Assembly (NCBI GenBank): GCA_002026015.1
Contig: MWOY01000194.1
Span: forward strand, 1 to 50,671
Length of the DNA: 50,671 bases
Direction of reading: 5' to 3'
From: Prochlorococcus sp. HOT208_60m_808G21
Lineage (GTDB): Bacteria; Cyanobacteriota; Cyanobacteriia; PCC-6307; Cyanobiaceae
Part shown: piece after piece, positions 38,404 through 46,500 of the stretch
Layout of the letters: each line of letters begins with the position of its first letter
Numbering within the stretch: the first letter of the stretch is position 1
Program-made: the position numbers and the translations under genes
The notes under the pieces: generated by a model
The model's database searches: none
Told to the model about the DNA's origin: nothing
What the model saw: the letters and a program-made list of their open reading frames with translations, nothing else

Positions 38404-38670
38404 TGAAATATATAAGTAATAAAATTAGCTATTCAGTTTAATATTATCAAATTCCAGAGGAATTAATTACAAGAATAAAACTAACTGCATAGAAATAATT
38501 TATTTACAATTATATAAAGACACACATTTAATATTTATGCAAGCTTACGAGCCATTGCAAGGTATTCTAAATTATTTTAAAAACTAAAAAAGAGTTAAAA
38601 TGAATATTCAAAATTTAAAGGTATTTATTAATAGTAAAGTTAAAATCTTATTAAAGAACAGATCATAAAA

Positions 38671-39267
38671 ATGAAGCTTATTTTTATAAGTGGACCTTCC
38701 GGAAGCGGGAAAACAACTTTATCTAATCAAATAATAAAAAAAAATAAAAATGGTATTGTGTTAAGTACCGACAATTACTATAAGACAGGTTTAATAAGTA
38801 AATTACTACCAATATTTATAGAAGGGTTTTTTGATAGAAGTATTAGTTTTAATAACAAACTATTCAAAAAAGATTTTGATTTCATTTGTAAGAATGGAAT
38901 TTCAATCTGTGATCGTTATTATAATTTCGAAAAGAAAACAATTCAAAATATCTTAAACGAAACAAATAATATTAGTTTTTTAATTGTTGAGGGTATATTT
39001 GCTAAAGAATTCTTAAACACTTTAAATAATAAGGATTATATTTTTTTAGAATTAAAAACTAAAAAAAATGAGTGCATGAAAAGAGTACTCCAAAGAGATA
39101 TAAAAGAAAGGGGGAAGAAAAAAAAACAAGCTGAGAATGATTTCTTAAAATCATGGAGCATTTATTATGAAAAATTCAAACCTAATAGCATAAAAAATAA
39201 TACAAATAAATTCATTATTGAAAGAAACACTGATATAGATCACATTCTAAAAAAATTATTTAATTAA
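38671..39267 (+). CDS. uridine kinase-like P-loop protein
   Basis: A 198-residue protein opening MKLIFISGPSGSGKTTLSNQ with a Walker A at residues 7-15. DNYYKTG near residue 30 and CDRYYNFEKKTI near 85 resemble the nucleoside-binding regions of the uridine kinase / phosphoribulokinase group, and MKRVLQRDIKERGKKK near 131 is the typical lid region of uridine kinases. The C-terminus is Lys/Asn-rich. It probably phosphorylates a nucleoside. The end overlaps the convergent FAD oxidoreductase gene by 12 bases. Confidence 0.75.
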   Translation: MKLIFISGPSGSGKTTLSNQIIKKNKNGIVLSTDNYYKTGLISKLLPIFIEGFFDRSISFNNKLFKKDFDFICKNGISICDRYYNFEKKTIQNILNETNNISFLIVEGIFAKEFLNTLNNKDYIFLELKTKKNECMKRVLQRDIKERGKKKKQAENDFLKSWSIYYEKFKPNSIKNNTNKFIIERNTDIDHILKKLFN

Positions 39268-40422
39268 GTCTTTAATTTTTTTCTCTAGTATTAAAGCACT
39301 TAAAATTGAGCCCTCAATTCTGCCAAATCCATTTCCTTCAAACCAGTCTCCGCAAAATCCAATTTTAGATTTTCTACTAAATTGTAAAGATAACGGTACG
39401 GCAATGGAAGAAGGCTGTGAAGCTCTCCATTTCATAATAGAAATTTTTTCATCAAAAGTTAATTTATTTACTAAAGAATTCTCTTCAAACAATTTATTGA
39501 AATTTTTAATTATTTTTTGTTTAAAAACTTCTTCATCTTTTGCACTTATATAAGAATTAATTAACTCTGAGTTTTTTGAATGTACCACAATTCCTAATTT
39601 ATTATTATCTTGCAGCTGAAAAATAATTCTTTCAAATCTAAATTTTTTTTCTAAATTATTTTTTAAATAAAAATACCTTAGTTTTTTAGAATAATTATCT
39701 TTATAACTATAATTTTTATTTGTATAAATTAGAAAAGTTAACCTGGGAATAAATGTTTGTTCCTCTAAGAAATTTAATAGTAAATCTATTTTTTTATCAC
39801 TATTAATTGGAATTGCTTTTCTTAATGGAATTTGATTTACGTTTAATATTTTTAAAGACCTCTTGTGTAACAACAAATTAGTTGAACAAATTAGATATTT
39901 AGACTTGAATTTTTCGCCATTTTTTGATGTTAGTAACCATCCCTTATCATTAAACTTCATATCAACTATTAAAGTTTCAAAGAAAAAATCAATTTCCTCT
40001 TTTAAATTATTTGACTCAATTATCTTTTTTGATAATTCACTCATGGAATCTAAAGATAAATAATTAACCCCGCAAGAAAATTCAGATTTTTTTTTGGTTT
40101 CTAAATTAGAATCTTCATCTAAAAAAAATATTTCTGAGTCGTCAATTTTTATATATTTATTTTCCAATAATTCATCAATATATCTTTTTAATAGAAGATT
40201 ATTTTTGCTGTTAGATATATTAAAATTTGGAGAGCCATGATTGAGTTTCCATCCTTCATATTTTTTGCTTATTCTTGTACTTGATCTACCTCCAAGTCCA
40301 CGACCAATTTCAATTAATCCAACTTTTTTTGTAATATTATTTTTAAGATATTTCGAAGCAAAAACACACGCAGATATACCACCACCTATTATTAATAAGT
40401 CATATGTAACATCACTTTTCAT
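39256..40422 (-). CDS. NAD(P)/FAD-dependent oxidoreductase (renalase/amine-oxidase-like)
   Basis: A 388-residue flavoprotein. The dinucleotide fold is at the N-terminus (LLIIGGGISACVFASKYL) followed by EIGRGLGGRSSTR, the GGR motif of amine-oxidase-like flavoproteins; the C-terminal FAD motif is IGFCGDWFEGNGFGRIEGS near residue 357. In other bacteria such proteins are often found near photolyase or MetF-like genes. Here a MetF-like gene lies 20 bases upstream. The substrate is unknown. Confidence 0.82.
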   Translation of the reverse strand: MKSDVTYDLLIIGGGISACVFASKYLKNNITKKVGLIEIGRGLGGRSSTRISKKYEGWKLNHGSPNFNISNSKNNLLLKRYIDELLENKYIKIDDSEIFFLDEDSNLETKKKSEFSCGVNYLSLDSMSELSKKIIESNNLKEEIDFFFETLIVDMKFNDKGWLLTSKNGEKFKSKYLICSTNLLLHKRSLKILNVNQIPLRKAIPINSDKKIDLLLNFLEEQTFIPRLTFLIYTNKNYSYKDNYSKKLRYFYLKNNLEKKFRFERIIFQLQDNNKLGIVVHSKNSELINSYISAKDEEVFKQKIIKNFNKLFEENSLVNKLTFDEKISIMKWRASQPSSIAVPLSLQFSRKSKIGFCGDWFEGNGFGRIEGSILSALILEKKIKDLIK

Positions 40423-40442
40423 AGGTTAAATATTGATAGAAA

Positions 40443-41246
40443 TTATCTTTCATTCTCTAAAAAACTATAAACAGAATCAAGTTTCTCTGATGATGAAAAA
40501 TCAGATTCAATCACAGGTGTAATATTATTTTTTTTATAAAAACTAACTAAATCGTTTGTGAAATCAAAAAAATTCTCCAAAGCATATAAAAAATTGTCAG
40601 ATATATATATCTCTTTCCAAGGCCGAAATTTAAACCGTGCTATAAATTGTTTAGAAGGAATAAATAAACTTCCAAATAAATTTAATTTTTTTTCTTTTGC
40701 TACGTTTTTAAGATAAGTCACCTCATTCTGAAGAACTTTAATATCTGTACCATATTGAAACCAAATTGAATTTATTAACCCAGTCGAAATTTTTTTTTGT
40801 AACCTTTCTCTTTCTGAAGAAATATTATAATATTTTTTCAAATATGGATTGTAAGCTATACCTAATTTAACTTTTAAATTTTTTTCTTTTTTTAAATAAG
40901 CTAATACATTAACAGAGTCAAAGTTTTTTTTCTTATTTGATCCCGACACAAGCAGAATTTCAAAATTTTTATTAGTCTGAGAACTTTTAACAAAATCTAA
41001 AAATTCCTGATAAGAATTTTCTTTATTTTTTGAATATTGATGATAAAGACTATAGTGATAGGTCACATTAAATTCATTATAGTTTTTTGATATATATTTA
41101 ATAGTTGAATTAAATAAATCCTTCTTTATAAGTCCTTTACATGGAATATTAATATTTTTGATATTATTTAATTTGCAGAAATTAAGTTTATCGTCTAATT
41201 GAGAAATATTTTTAAATGACAATTCAAATCTTATATTATTGTTCAT
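40443..41246 (-). CDS. methylenetetrahydrofolate reductase-like TIM-barrel protein
   Basis: A 267-residue protein with beta/alpha-barrel spacing. Segments resembling MetF are VTYHYSLYHQ near residue 61, FEILLVSGSNKKKN near 95, VKLGIAYNPYLKKY near 125 and ERERLQKKISTGLINSIWFQ near 146. The match is partial and some family positions differ (for example SGS in place of SGD). It is probably not a standard housekeeping MetF. It is co-directional with the FAD oxidoreductase, 20 bases apart, suggesting a joint pathway. Confidence 0.55.
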   Translation of the reverse strand: MNNNIRFELSFKNISQLDDKLNFCKLNNIKNINIPCKGLIKKDLFNSTIKYISKNYNEFNVTYHYSLYHQYSKNKENSYQEFLDFVKSSQTNKNFEILLVSGSNKKKNFDSVNVLAYLKKEKNLKVKLGIAYNPYLKKYYNISSERERLQKKISTGLINSIWFQYGTDIKVLQNEVTYLKNVAKEKKLNLFGSLFIPSKQFIARFKFRPWKEIYISDNFLYALENFFDFTNDLVSFYKKNNITPVIESDFSSSEKLDSVYSFLENER

Positions 41247-41278
41247 TATTTAGTAGTCATATTTAGTCTCTCAATATA

Positions 41279-41512
41279 TTAACGAAAACATGCATCTGCT
41301 ACGATTCTTATTTTGGAAGTCGTCTTTTTATTCTTAGCTTTTAGAAAATAACTGGGGGAAATCTCTAATGCAGCTTTTAAAGAAATTTTATCTTCTGCAG
41401 AATTTGCAATAATTTGATTAAAACATTTCCAATTTTCTGGTATTACTAAACCGGGCCATGATAAATAAAGACCTACAAAAATACCGAAAAATAAAAATAA
41501 AAAAAACCTCAT
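41279..41512 (-). CDS. hypothetical small secreted or anchored protein
   Basis: A 77-residue protein from the ATG at 41512 (a TTG three codons upstream is also possible). The N-terminus MRFFLFLFFGIFVGLYLSWP is a signal peptide or anchor. The mature part has two Cys (NWKCFNQ and the ADACFR end) and is helical. It lies 32 bases upstream of the MetF-like gene on the same strand. No family recognised. Confidence 0.6.
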   Translation of the reverse strand: MRFFLFLFFGIFVGLYLSWPGLVIPENWKCFNQIIANSAEDKISLKAALEISPSYFLKAKNKKTTSKIRIVADACFR

Positions 41513-41679
41513 GACCAACAAAATTTTTAATTTTACTAATTAAAATAAAAAACAATATTTTAATTGTATTGGAAAATAATGAATATATTATTTCCTTTCT
41601 TCTTATAGCAGATATTTAATCCATGAAAGATTTTCATGAACTCGAGAGGTTAGAATAACAAAAAGTATTATTTTAGAAT

Positions 41680-42084
41680 ATGGCTAGCCAAGATTATCTA
41701 ATTGCAATAGCTTTAATAGAGCAAAACTTAGTTAGAGCAATGCCTCTTGGAGGTAAAGAAATTAAAGATAATTTAGAGGAATCAGAAAATTTCAAAAAAC
41801 TTGGAGAAGAGGTAATTTTAAATCTTCTAATGAGAGTATTTCAAAGAAGTGATGAAGGTGCTTTAAAAAGGGCTTCTGAAGAAAAAGGTTTGCTCCTTGT
41901 TCATATGCATCCTAAAAGAATGCAGAAAGAGCTTCCATTCATTAAATCTGAATGGATAAGAGATGGAGATACACAACAGTTTCTAAAATACCTTGGCAAT
42001 CTCTCAAAAGAAGTATGGACTACATCTTTCGTAAAATACAAAGGGATTGAATTTACCTCTATCTCGAAGAATGATGAGATCTAA
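41680..42084 (+). CDS. conserved-looking hypothetical soluble protein
   Basis: A 134-residue protein beginning MASQDYLIAIALIEQNLVRA. It is soluble, helical and mildly charged, with LLVHMHPKRMQKELPFIKSEW in the middle. No transmembrane segment or catalytic motif is visible. It lies alone between two leftward genes and is convergent with the S51 peptidase gene. Confidence 0.6.
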   Translation: MASQDYLIAIALIEQNLVRAMPLGGKEIKDNLEESENFKKLGEEVILNLLMRVFQRSDEGALKRASEEKGLLLVHMHPKRMQKELPFIKSEWIRDGDTQQFLKYLGNLSKEVWTTSFVKYKGIEFTSISKNDEI

Positions 42085-42106
42085 AAATATTAAAAATATT
42101 TTCTTT

Positions 42107-42787
42107 TTAAAGAATTTCTTTCTTTACAATATTATTTTCCCTTGCCACTCTAAAGCAATTTCTACCATTACCAAAATCAATTGAGGAATAGTCAAAATCA
42201 TCTTTAACATGCAAAGCACAATTGCCCTCAATACATATACAAGATTCAATAATTCCTCTCTGAATAACATCATTAACGTAAGGTTCCCTCTCTTTTTCTT
42301 CATCGAAATGCGGACAGGCAGTACCTTCAACTATGCCTAAGCAATCAATTATGGCTAATTCTTTAGCATAAGAATCAGTTATACCTTTATCAAACCAACA
42401 AATAGCCCCAGCACTTACACCACTCATTACAATTCCTTTTTCATAAGCATTTCGCAAAATTTTATGTAAATTCCATTCTTTCCAAACAGCTAACATACTT
42501 TTTGTATTTCCTCCGCCAACAAAAATGATGTCTTGAGTTAAAACTTTCTCTTCTAAGTTTTCTGTTCTAGAGAAGAAATCAATATGGCTTGTTATACAAT
42601 CAAGTTTAGAAAATGCTCTATAAAAATTTAGTTTGTACAAACTACTATCGCCAGATGCTGTTGGAATAAAGCAAATTTTAGGTCTTTTTTTATTACTTAA
42701 AGAAACTATATATTTTTCAATTTCAAGAGAGCCTAATGAACGTCCAAACCCTCCTCCCCCAATTGCGACTATATTTTTACTAGGCAT
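42107..42787 (-). CDS. peptidase S51 (dipeptidase E/cyanophycinase-like)
   Basis: A 226-residue Ser hydrolase of the S51 fold: Gly-rich IGGGGFGRSLGSLE near residue 9, FVGGGNTKSMLAVW near 90, the nucleophile elbow MSGVSAGAICWF near 121-132 (Ser within GVSAGA), and a His-containing TACPHFDEEKER near 155. Members cleave aspartyl dipeptides or cyanophycin. The length is closer to aspartyl dipeptidase than to typical ~270-residue cyanophycinase. The start is divergent from the GNAT gene 20 bases away. Confidence 0.85.
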   Translation of the reverse strand: MPSKNIVAIGGGGFGRSLGSLEIEKYIVSLSNKKRPKICFIPTASGDSSLYKLNFYRAFSKLDCITSHIDFFSRTENLEEKVLTQDIIFVGGGNTKSMLAVWKEWNLHKILRNAYEKGIVMSGVSAGAICWFDKGITDSYAKELAIIDCLGIVEGTACPHFDEEKEREPYVNDVIQRGIIESCICIEGNCALHVKDDFDYSSIDFGNGRNCFRVARENNIVKKEIL

Positions 42788-42807
42788 ATTAAATAAAAGA
42801 TTTGTAT

Positions 42808-43278
42808 ATGAATTTAAGACAAATCACCATTAAAGATCAACTGGAATTAAAGAAGGTTTATTTTGATTCAATTCAATCTTTAAATGAAAAAATTTATACT
42901 CAAGAACAAAAAAGAGCCTGGTCAAGCCAAGCTTGGAATAACCCAAATTTTGATAAGTCAATAATTAAAGGAAAAGGATGGCTTATAAGTAAAAAAGGAA
43001 TTATTATTGCTTTTGCTACAAGATATCCCACCGATAGAATTGCTCTATTTTACTGTAAAGGTAAATTCCAAAGAAAAGGATACGGCTCTAAGTTACTTCA
43101 TAAATTAGAAGATGAAGCAAAGAAAGAAGGTTTAGATTCACTTTCAACTGAAGCGAGCTTAATAAGTTATGAATTATTTCTTAAAAATGAATGGGAAATT
43201 ATACGTAAAGAAAAAGTCATTATAAATAACATTTTTTTTGAAAGATATAAAATGATTAAAATTATAAAAATTAATTAA
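42808..43278 (+). CDS. GNAT family acetyltransferase
   Basis: A 156-residue protein with the GNAT acetyl-CoA-binding motif A seen as CKGKFQRKGYGSKLLHKLED near residue 85 (Q/RxxGxG/A type). I choose the ATG at 42808; a TTG two codons upstream is possible. The N-terminal half is the variable substrate domain. The acceptor is unknown. It is divergent from the S51 peptidase gene and seven bases before the next small membrane gene. Confidence 0.82.
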   Translation: MNLRQITIKDQLELKKVYFDSIQSLNEKIYTQEQKRAWSSQAWNNPNFDKSIIKGKGWLISKKGIIIAFATRYPTDRIALFYCKGKFQRKGYGSKLLHKLEDEAKKEGLDSLSTEASLISYELFLKNEWEIIRKEKVIINNIFFERYKMIKIIKIN

Positions 43279-43284
43279 TTAATA

Positions 43285-43608
43285 ATGTCTGGCAAAAGCA
43301 AGGGATTAATTCTGATTCAAAGGGTTATATTTTGGGCGTTATACTTTTTTTCAGGATTTATACTTTATTCAAACCAAGGTATTTTGCCTTCATTGATAAT
43401 AACTTTCTCAAGAATTATTTATCCATTATCTATTTTTTGGTTACAAATAAGAATCAAAAAAAGAATTAATTTTCTGCCTATTGATTCAAAAATGACAACT
43501 TCGCAATTATGGTTCAATTTATTACCCGTTATTGCATCTTTATTAACTGTAATTTTTTCTTTAACTAATTCTTTCTTATATATCCTAGGAAAATTAATTA
43601 ACTTTTAA
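43285..43608 (+). CDS. hypothetical membrane protein
   Basis: A 107-residue protein with three hydrophobic segments near residues 8-26, 31-50 and 75-98, and a basic cytoplasmic-type loop (RIKKRINF) between the second and third. It is adjacent (six-base gap) to the GNAT gene and probably co-transcribed with it. No family recognised. Confidence 0.6.
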   Translation: MSGKSKGLILIQRVIFWALYFFSGFILYSNQGILPSLIITFSRIIYPLSIFWLQIRIKKRINFLPIDSKMTTSQLWFNLLPVIASLLTVIFSLTNSFLYILGKLINF

Positions 43609-43722
43609 GTAAATTAATTATTATTTATTAGCCTTAGAAACTTCTCTAATAAAAAACATAATGTAAAGAAATTTGTCTTTTACTGCTATTTGTTTAAATT
43701 AAAAATAGTGATCAATAAAATC

Positions 43723-43872
43723 ATGAAAAATATTTCATTAAAGGGAAATATTAATTTTGATAAAAAAAAGGATATAAATGATTATGAATTATTCTCTTTA
43801 AAAATAACAGATAGTTTATATAAAAAAGATATTGGAAAATTCCTTGAGACTCTCTCTTCTCACTTTATTTAG
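43723..43872 (+). CDS. possible small soluble protein
   Basis: A 49-residue frame from ATG (MKNISLKGNINFDKKKDIND) with high charge and no hydrophobic span. An extension from a TTG at 43690 is possible. There is no ribosome-binding site of note and no recognisable family, so it may not be translated. Confidence 0.35.
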   Translation: MKNISLKGNINFDKKKDINDYELFSLKITDSLYKKDIGKFLETLSSHFI

Positions 43873-43963
43873 AAAATATTCTTTTTCTGATCTTCAAATT
43901 CAAACAGTCCCATTAATAAAAAATTATTTGAGGGATAATAAGTAAAACTTAAAGAATACTCCA

Positions 43964-44281
43964 ATGCAATTATTTCTTGCTGACTGCCAATTCCCAGATA
44001 TTGAGAATCAAGTGAAAGCTTATCAATTATTTGTAGAAGCATGGGAAAACGGTGAAATAGCAAAATCAGATAAAACAGATAAATTTGAGATGCTATTTAG
44101 AGTTCATGCTCCTGGGGAGGGTAGAGTAGTTTGTTTATGTAAGGCAGAGAGTGATAAAGAAATTTTTGAGCATTTTGCTCCATGGAGAGCCAAATTTGGC
44201 ATTCATATGGAATTTACACCTGTAATAAGTTGTCAAAATATTGTTGATTACCATAAAGATTTGTTCAAAACTTTAGGGTAA
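43964..44281 (+). CDS. DUF3303 family protein
   Basis: A 105-residue protein with the DUF3303 pattern: MQLFLADCQFPDIENQVKAY, then EMLFRVHAPGEGRVVCLCKA and EIFEHFAPWRAKFGIHMEFT. The family is small, soluble and mostly found in marine bacteria and cyanobacteria; its function is unknown. It resembles ferredoxin-like (dimeric alpha-beta barrel) proteins by spacing. It precedes a small GTG-start membrane gene by 23 bases. Confidence 0.7.
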   Translation: MQLFLADCQFPDIENQVKAYQLFVEAWENGEIAKSDKTDKFEMLFRVHAPGEGRVVCLCKAESDKEIFEHFAPWRAKFGIHMEFTPVISCQNIVDYHKDLFKTLG

Positions 44282-44304
44282 TTAGCTTAAATCTAAAATT
44301 TATC

Positions 44305-44484
44305 GTGATTAAACCTTTTTCCAATCTTATTTATAAAAAAAAAGATAGAAATTTTCCTTCTTCAAAAAATAAGCTTGAGCTAGAAGAAAACGTCAAATCT
44401 AAACCATTAATAATATTTGGTTTTATCATCTCATTAACTTCCATCTTTTTGCTATTATTCACCATCAATAATAAATTTGGATGA
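44305..44484 (+). CDS. small single-span membrane protein, GTG start
   Basis: A 59-residue frame from GTG with a basic N-terminal half and one clear C-terminal helix near residues 38-55 (PLIIFGFIISLTSIFLLLFT). The polar, Lys-rich N-terminus and helix near the C-terminus predict a tail-anchored protein. No family recognised. Confidence 0.5.
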   Translation: MIKPFSNLIYKKKDRNFPSSKNKLELEENVKSKPLIIFGFIISLTSIFLLLFTINNKFG

Positions 44485-44553
44485 TTTATGAGTAATTAGA
44501 ACTATTACCTAGGAACAAATATGTTCTATTATTAATTTAAAATAATTAACTAA

Positions 44554-44670
44554 ATGGCGTTTAAAGAAGGGGGGATGGCATCAGGCCTTCTAATCATAGC
44601 AGTATCAATAGTTTTTGCTGCCGGATTTGGATTTTTAGTCTTGCATTTTGTACCTGGAACACCATTTTAA
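44554..44670 (+). CDS. very small single-span membrane protein
   Basis: A 38-residue frame from ATG: MAFKEGGMASG followed by one helix (LLIIAVSIVFAAGFGFLVLH) and a short FVPGTPF end. Its size and layout recall small thylakoid photosystem or b6f subunits, but it does not match PsbI/J/K/L/M/T/X, PsaI/J/M or PetG/L/M/N as far as I can recall. It is followed by two other small membrane genes on the opposite strand. Confidence 0.6.
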   Translation: MAFKEGGMASGLLIIAVSIVFAAGFGFLVLHFVPGTPF

Positions 44671-44702
44671 GTTATCTAACTGAATTTGATTCACAAAATA
44701 TC

Positions 44703-44972
44703 CTAAACATTAACAGTTTCTAAATCCTGCATTTGATTATCATCAGAATTAGATTTCTTCTTTAATCGATAGGCATAAACTAACGATCCTAAAGCTATGG
44801 TACTAGAAGCAAGAATCCCCGATAAGAGTATCAAGGCAAAAAGACCTCCTATTAATCCGCCTTTTAATCTAAGCAAATTTGATTTAATTAAAAGTATTAA
44901 TAAAAAAACAATAGTAGCTTTAAGAGAAGAGATTTTCAAAAAAGTAAATGGAGAAAAAGGATTTAACAACAT
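44703..44972 (-). CDS. hypothetical membrane protein, uncertain start
   Basis: The frame opens with a TTG at 44972 (89 residues), but TTG codons 11 and 32 are also possible. The secure part begins RLKGGLIGGLFALILLSG and continues into LASSTIALGSLVYAYRLKKK and a polar tail; it has two close hydrophobic segments that could form a hairpin. A start at codon 32 would give 58 residues, closer to its small neighbours. Confidence 0.5.
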   Translation of the reverse strand: MLLNPFSPFTFLKISSLKATIVFLLILLIKSNLLRLKGGLIGGLFALILLSGILASSTIALGSLVYAYRLKKKSNSDDNQMQDLETVNV

Positions 44973-45030
44973 TTCTATGACAGAATATAATTTTGTTCAA
45001 TTCTAAAAATAAATTTAAAAAACCGCATAA

Positions 45031-45054
45031 AAAAAGACTCAAAAGAGTCTTTTA
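45031..45054 (-). terminator. hairpin terminator after the small gene at 45078
   Basis: GACTC and GAGTC flank an AAAA loop, with A runs upstream and T runs downstream, so it can act as a terminator in both directions. On the minus strand it lies 24 bases beyond the stop of the 45-residue protein. Confidence 0.75.
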
Positions 45055-45077
45055 AAATCTAAATTAAATATGATGAT

Positions 45078-45215
45078 TTATGCATCAGGGTCAAAATTCT
45101 TTAGGTTTGGACCCGCCACAAGACCAACAAGACCAAAAAGGACTAAAGAACCAATTCCAAAGCCTGCTGCCCATGGATTGAAACCACCTAAAGCAAAAGA
45201 AGCTAATAAATTCAT
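45078..45215 (-). CDS. small membrane protein, Gly-rich, 45 residues
   Basis: From the ATG at 45215 the protein begins MNLLASFALGGFNPWAAGFG and continues into one hydrophobic helix ending VGLVAGPNLKNFDPDA. An upstream frame extension (to 45284) adds charged residues with no sign of conservation. It resembles small thylakoid subunits in size, but no family was recognised. It has its own terminator downstream. Confidence 0.6.
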   Translation of the reverse strand: MNLLASFALGGFNPWAAGFGIGSLVLFGLVGLVAGPNLKNFDPDA

Positions 45216-45416
45216 GATTGTAAAACATAATATCTTCGAGTTAGCATACAGATTTTTATGAAAAATATACCTATATTGAGACATTTCTTCGTAATTACTA
45301 GAATCGCTTAACTATCCCTTTTTAAAAAATCCACAAAATTTTTATTATTTGTTTTATTATCGAGTCATTATTATTTTGTTGGCACACTTGAAGACCATCA
45401 AAACTGTTTTTTTCTA

Positions 45417-45797
45417 ATGACTTCCAACTATACCTTTATTTATGATGGAGAATGCCCATTCTGCAATCATTTTGCTGAGCTCCTTGAGATCAAAAGCAAG
45501 TTAAATAATATAAAAATTCTTGATGGTCGTAAAAATTTAACTCTAATTAAATCCCTCCTAGATAAAGGTTATGACCTAGATAAAGGAGCTATTCTCCTGA
45601 AAGATGAAGAGATCTTTCATGGAGCAGATGCAATCAATACTATTTGCAAACAGATAAATAATCCCTCAAGTAGTTTACTTTTGTTACTTTCTAGAGTGTT
45701 CAAATCAAATAAACGTACAAATTTGATATTTCCTTTGCTAGTTAGAGCAAGAAGATTCGCATTGATATCAAAAGGTATATCAATATCCCTAGTTTAA
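45417..45797 (+). CDS. DCC (DUF393) thiol-disulfide oxidoreductase-like protein
   Basis: A 126-residue protein with the DCC-family opening YTFIYDGECPFCNHFAELLE, containing the DGxCPxC motif with two Cys at residues 13 and 16. The family has a thioredoxin-like fold and is common in cyanobacteria. The partner is unknown; it is cytoplasmic, with no signal peptide. The ATG start gives the typical family N-terminus. Confidence 0.85.
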   Translation: MTSNYTFIYDGECPFCNHFAELLEIKSKLNNIKILDGRKNLTLIKSLLDKGYDLDKGAILLKDEEIFHGADAINTICKQINNPSSSLLLLLSRVFKSNKRTNLIFPLLVRARRFALISKGISISLV

Positions 45798-45852
45798 AAA
45801 TAAAAACTTTCTAAATATTAAATAACATATTTATAAGCTTCTGTATCAATAA

Positions 45853-45945
45853 ATGATAATTAATTATTTCTTAGCTAGAACTAGGAGGTATCAACAAGCA
45901 TTAAATGATAGAAAACTTCAATCCCTTTATTTCATTGGGCGGTGA
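45853..45945 (+). CDS. possible 30-residue peptide overlapping the next gene
   Basis: A frame from ATG reads MIINYFLARTRRYQQALNDR and ends SLYFIGR. It is Arg/Gln-rich and contains a full AGGAGG (45883-45888) as two Arg codons. It overlaps the first 41 bases of the next gene in another frame. It may be a leader peptide, or the AGGAGG may be a misplaced ribosome-binding site. Confidence 0.3.
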   Translation: MIINYFLARTRRYQQALNDRKLQSLYFIGR

Positions 45946-46090
45946 TAACCAAAAAGTTAATCATATGGCTGAAGCGGCACTTGAAATGAATTTAACTTGC
46001 AATGATTTAAAGAAGGATTTAAATTTAACTGATGGTGATGTAGTAGATATGTTGCAACTAGTCATGGATAGATTTAAAAATAGTAATTAA
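45905..46090 (+). CDS. hypothetical small soluble protein
   Basis: A 61-residue protein, acidic and helical, with VNHMAEAALEMNLTCNDLKK in the middle and a possible helix-turn-helix-like LTDGDVVDMLQLV later. The codon before the ATG is a stop. The nearest Shine-Dalgarno-like AGGAGG is 16 bases upstream, too far for normal use. It precedes a 100-residue gene by 41 bases. No family recognised. Confidence 0.55.
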   Translation: MIENFNPFISLGGDNQKVNHMAEAALEMNLTCNDLKKDLNLTDGDVVDMLQLVMDRFKNSN

Positions 46091-46131
46091 GTAAATATCG
46101 TAATTAATAACTATATATCTATTATTTTTTA

Positions 46132-46434
46132 ATGAAAACAGTACAAATTGAGTTTTCGAAATATGAATTAGTTAACTTTTTATGGCCTGAATTAATAGAA
46201 GACTACGGATTTGATAAAGCCAGAAAAATAGTTTCTCAAGCTATTGACTTACAAAAAATGAATGGGACTAAAAATAGCACCATGCCAATCATATTTTCAG
46301 GAACAGGAGGATTAGCTCTAATACCAATAAAAATGCTAGAAAAAGAAAACTTTGAGATTAATTATAAAGATAATCAAGTTTTAATATTTAATCTAAAAAG
46401 AAAGTCATTTCAAATTTTAAATGAAGCAAACTAA
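46132..46434 (+). CDS. hypothetical soluble protein, 100 residues
   Basis: From ATG the protein reads MKTVQIEFSKYELVNFLWPE and is alpha/beta with no membrane span; GTGGLALIPIKML near residue 61 is notable. No family recognised. Same direction as its neighbours and 66 bases before the MBL-fold gene, which has a separate -10-like TATATT upstream. Confidence 0.55.
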   Translation: MKTVQIEFSKYELVNFLWPELIEDYGFDKARKIVSQAIDLQKMNGTKNSTMPIIFSGTGGLALIPIKMLEKENFEINYKDNQVLIFNLKRKSFQILNEAN

Positions 46435-46500
46435 TCTAAATAAGTAATTTCTCGATAAAGCCAAAATTACCTTATATTCTAATAAATCAATTAATTTATA

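Noticed and set aside
42124..42330. Overlapping frame inside the S51 peptidase gene
   Set aside because: It is another frame of the same conserved gene, without a start context or plausible composition.
44510..44528. A LexA/SOS-type operator (GAACAAATATGTTC)
   Set aside because: The two half sites are separated by six bases, not the four of the Gram-positive box, and do not match the cyanobacterial consensus well; the flanks are imperfect.
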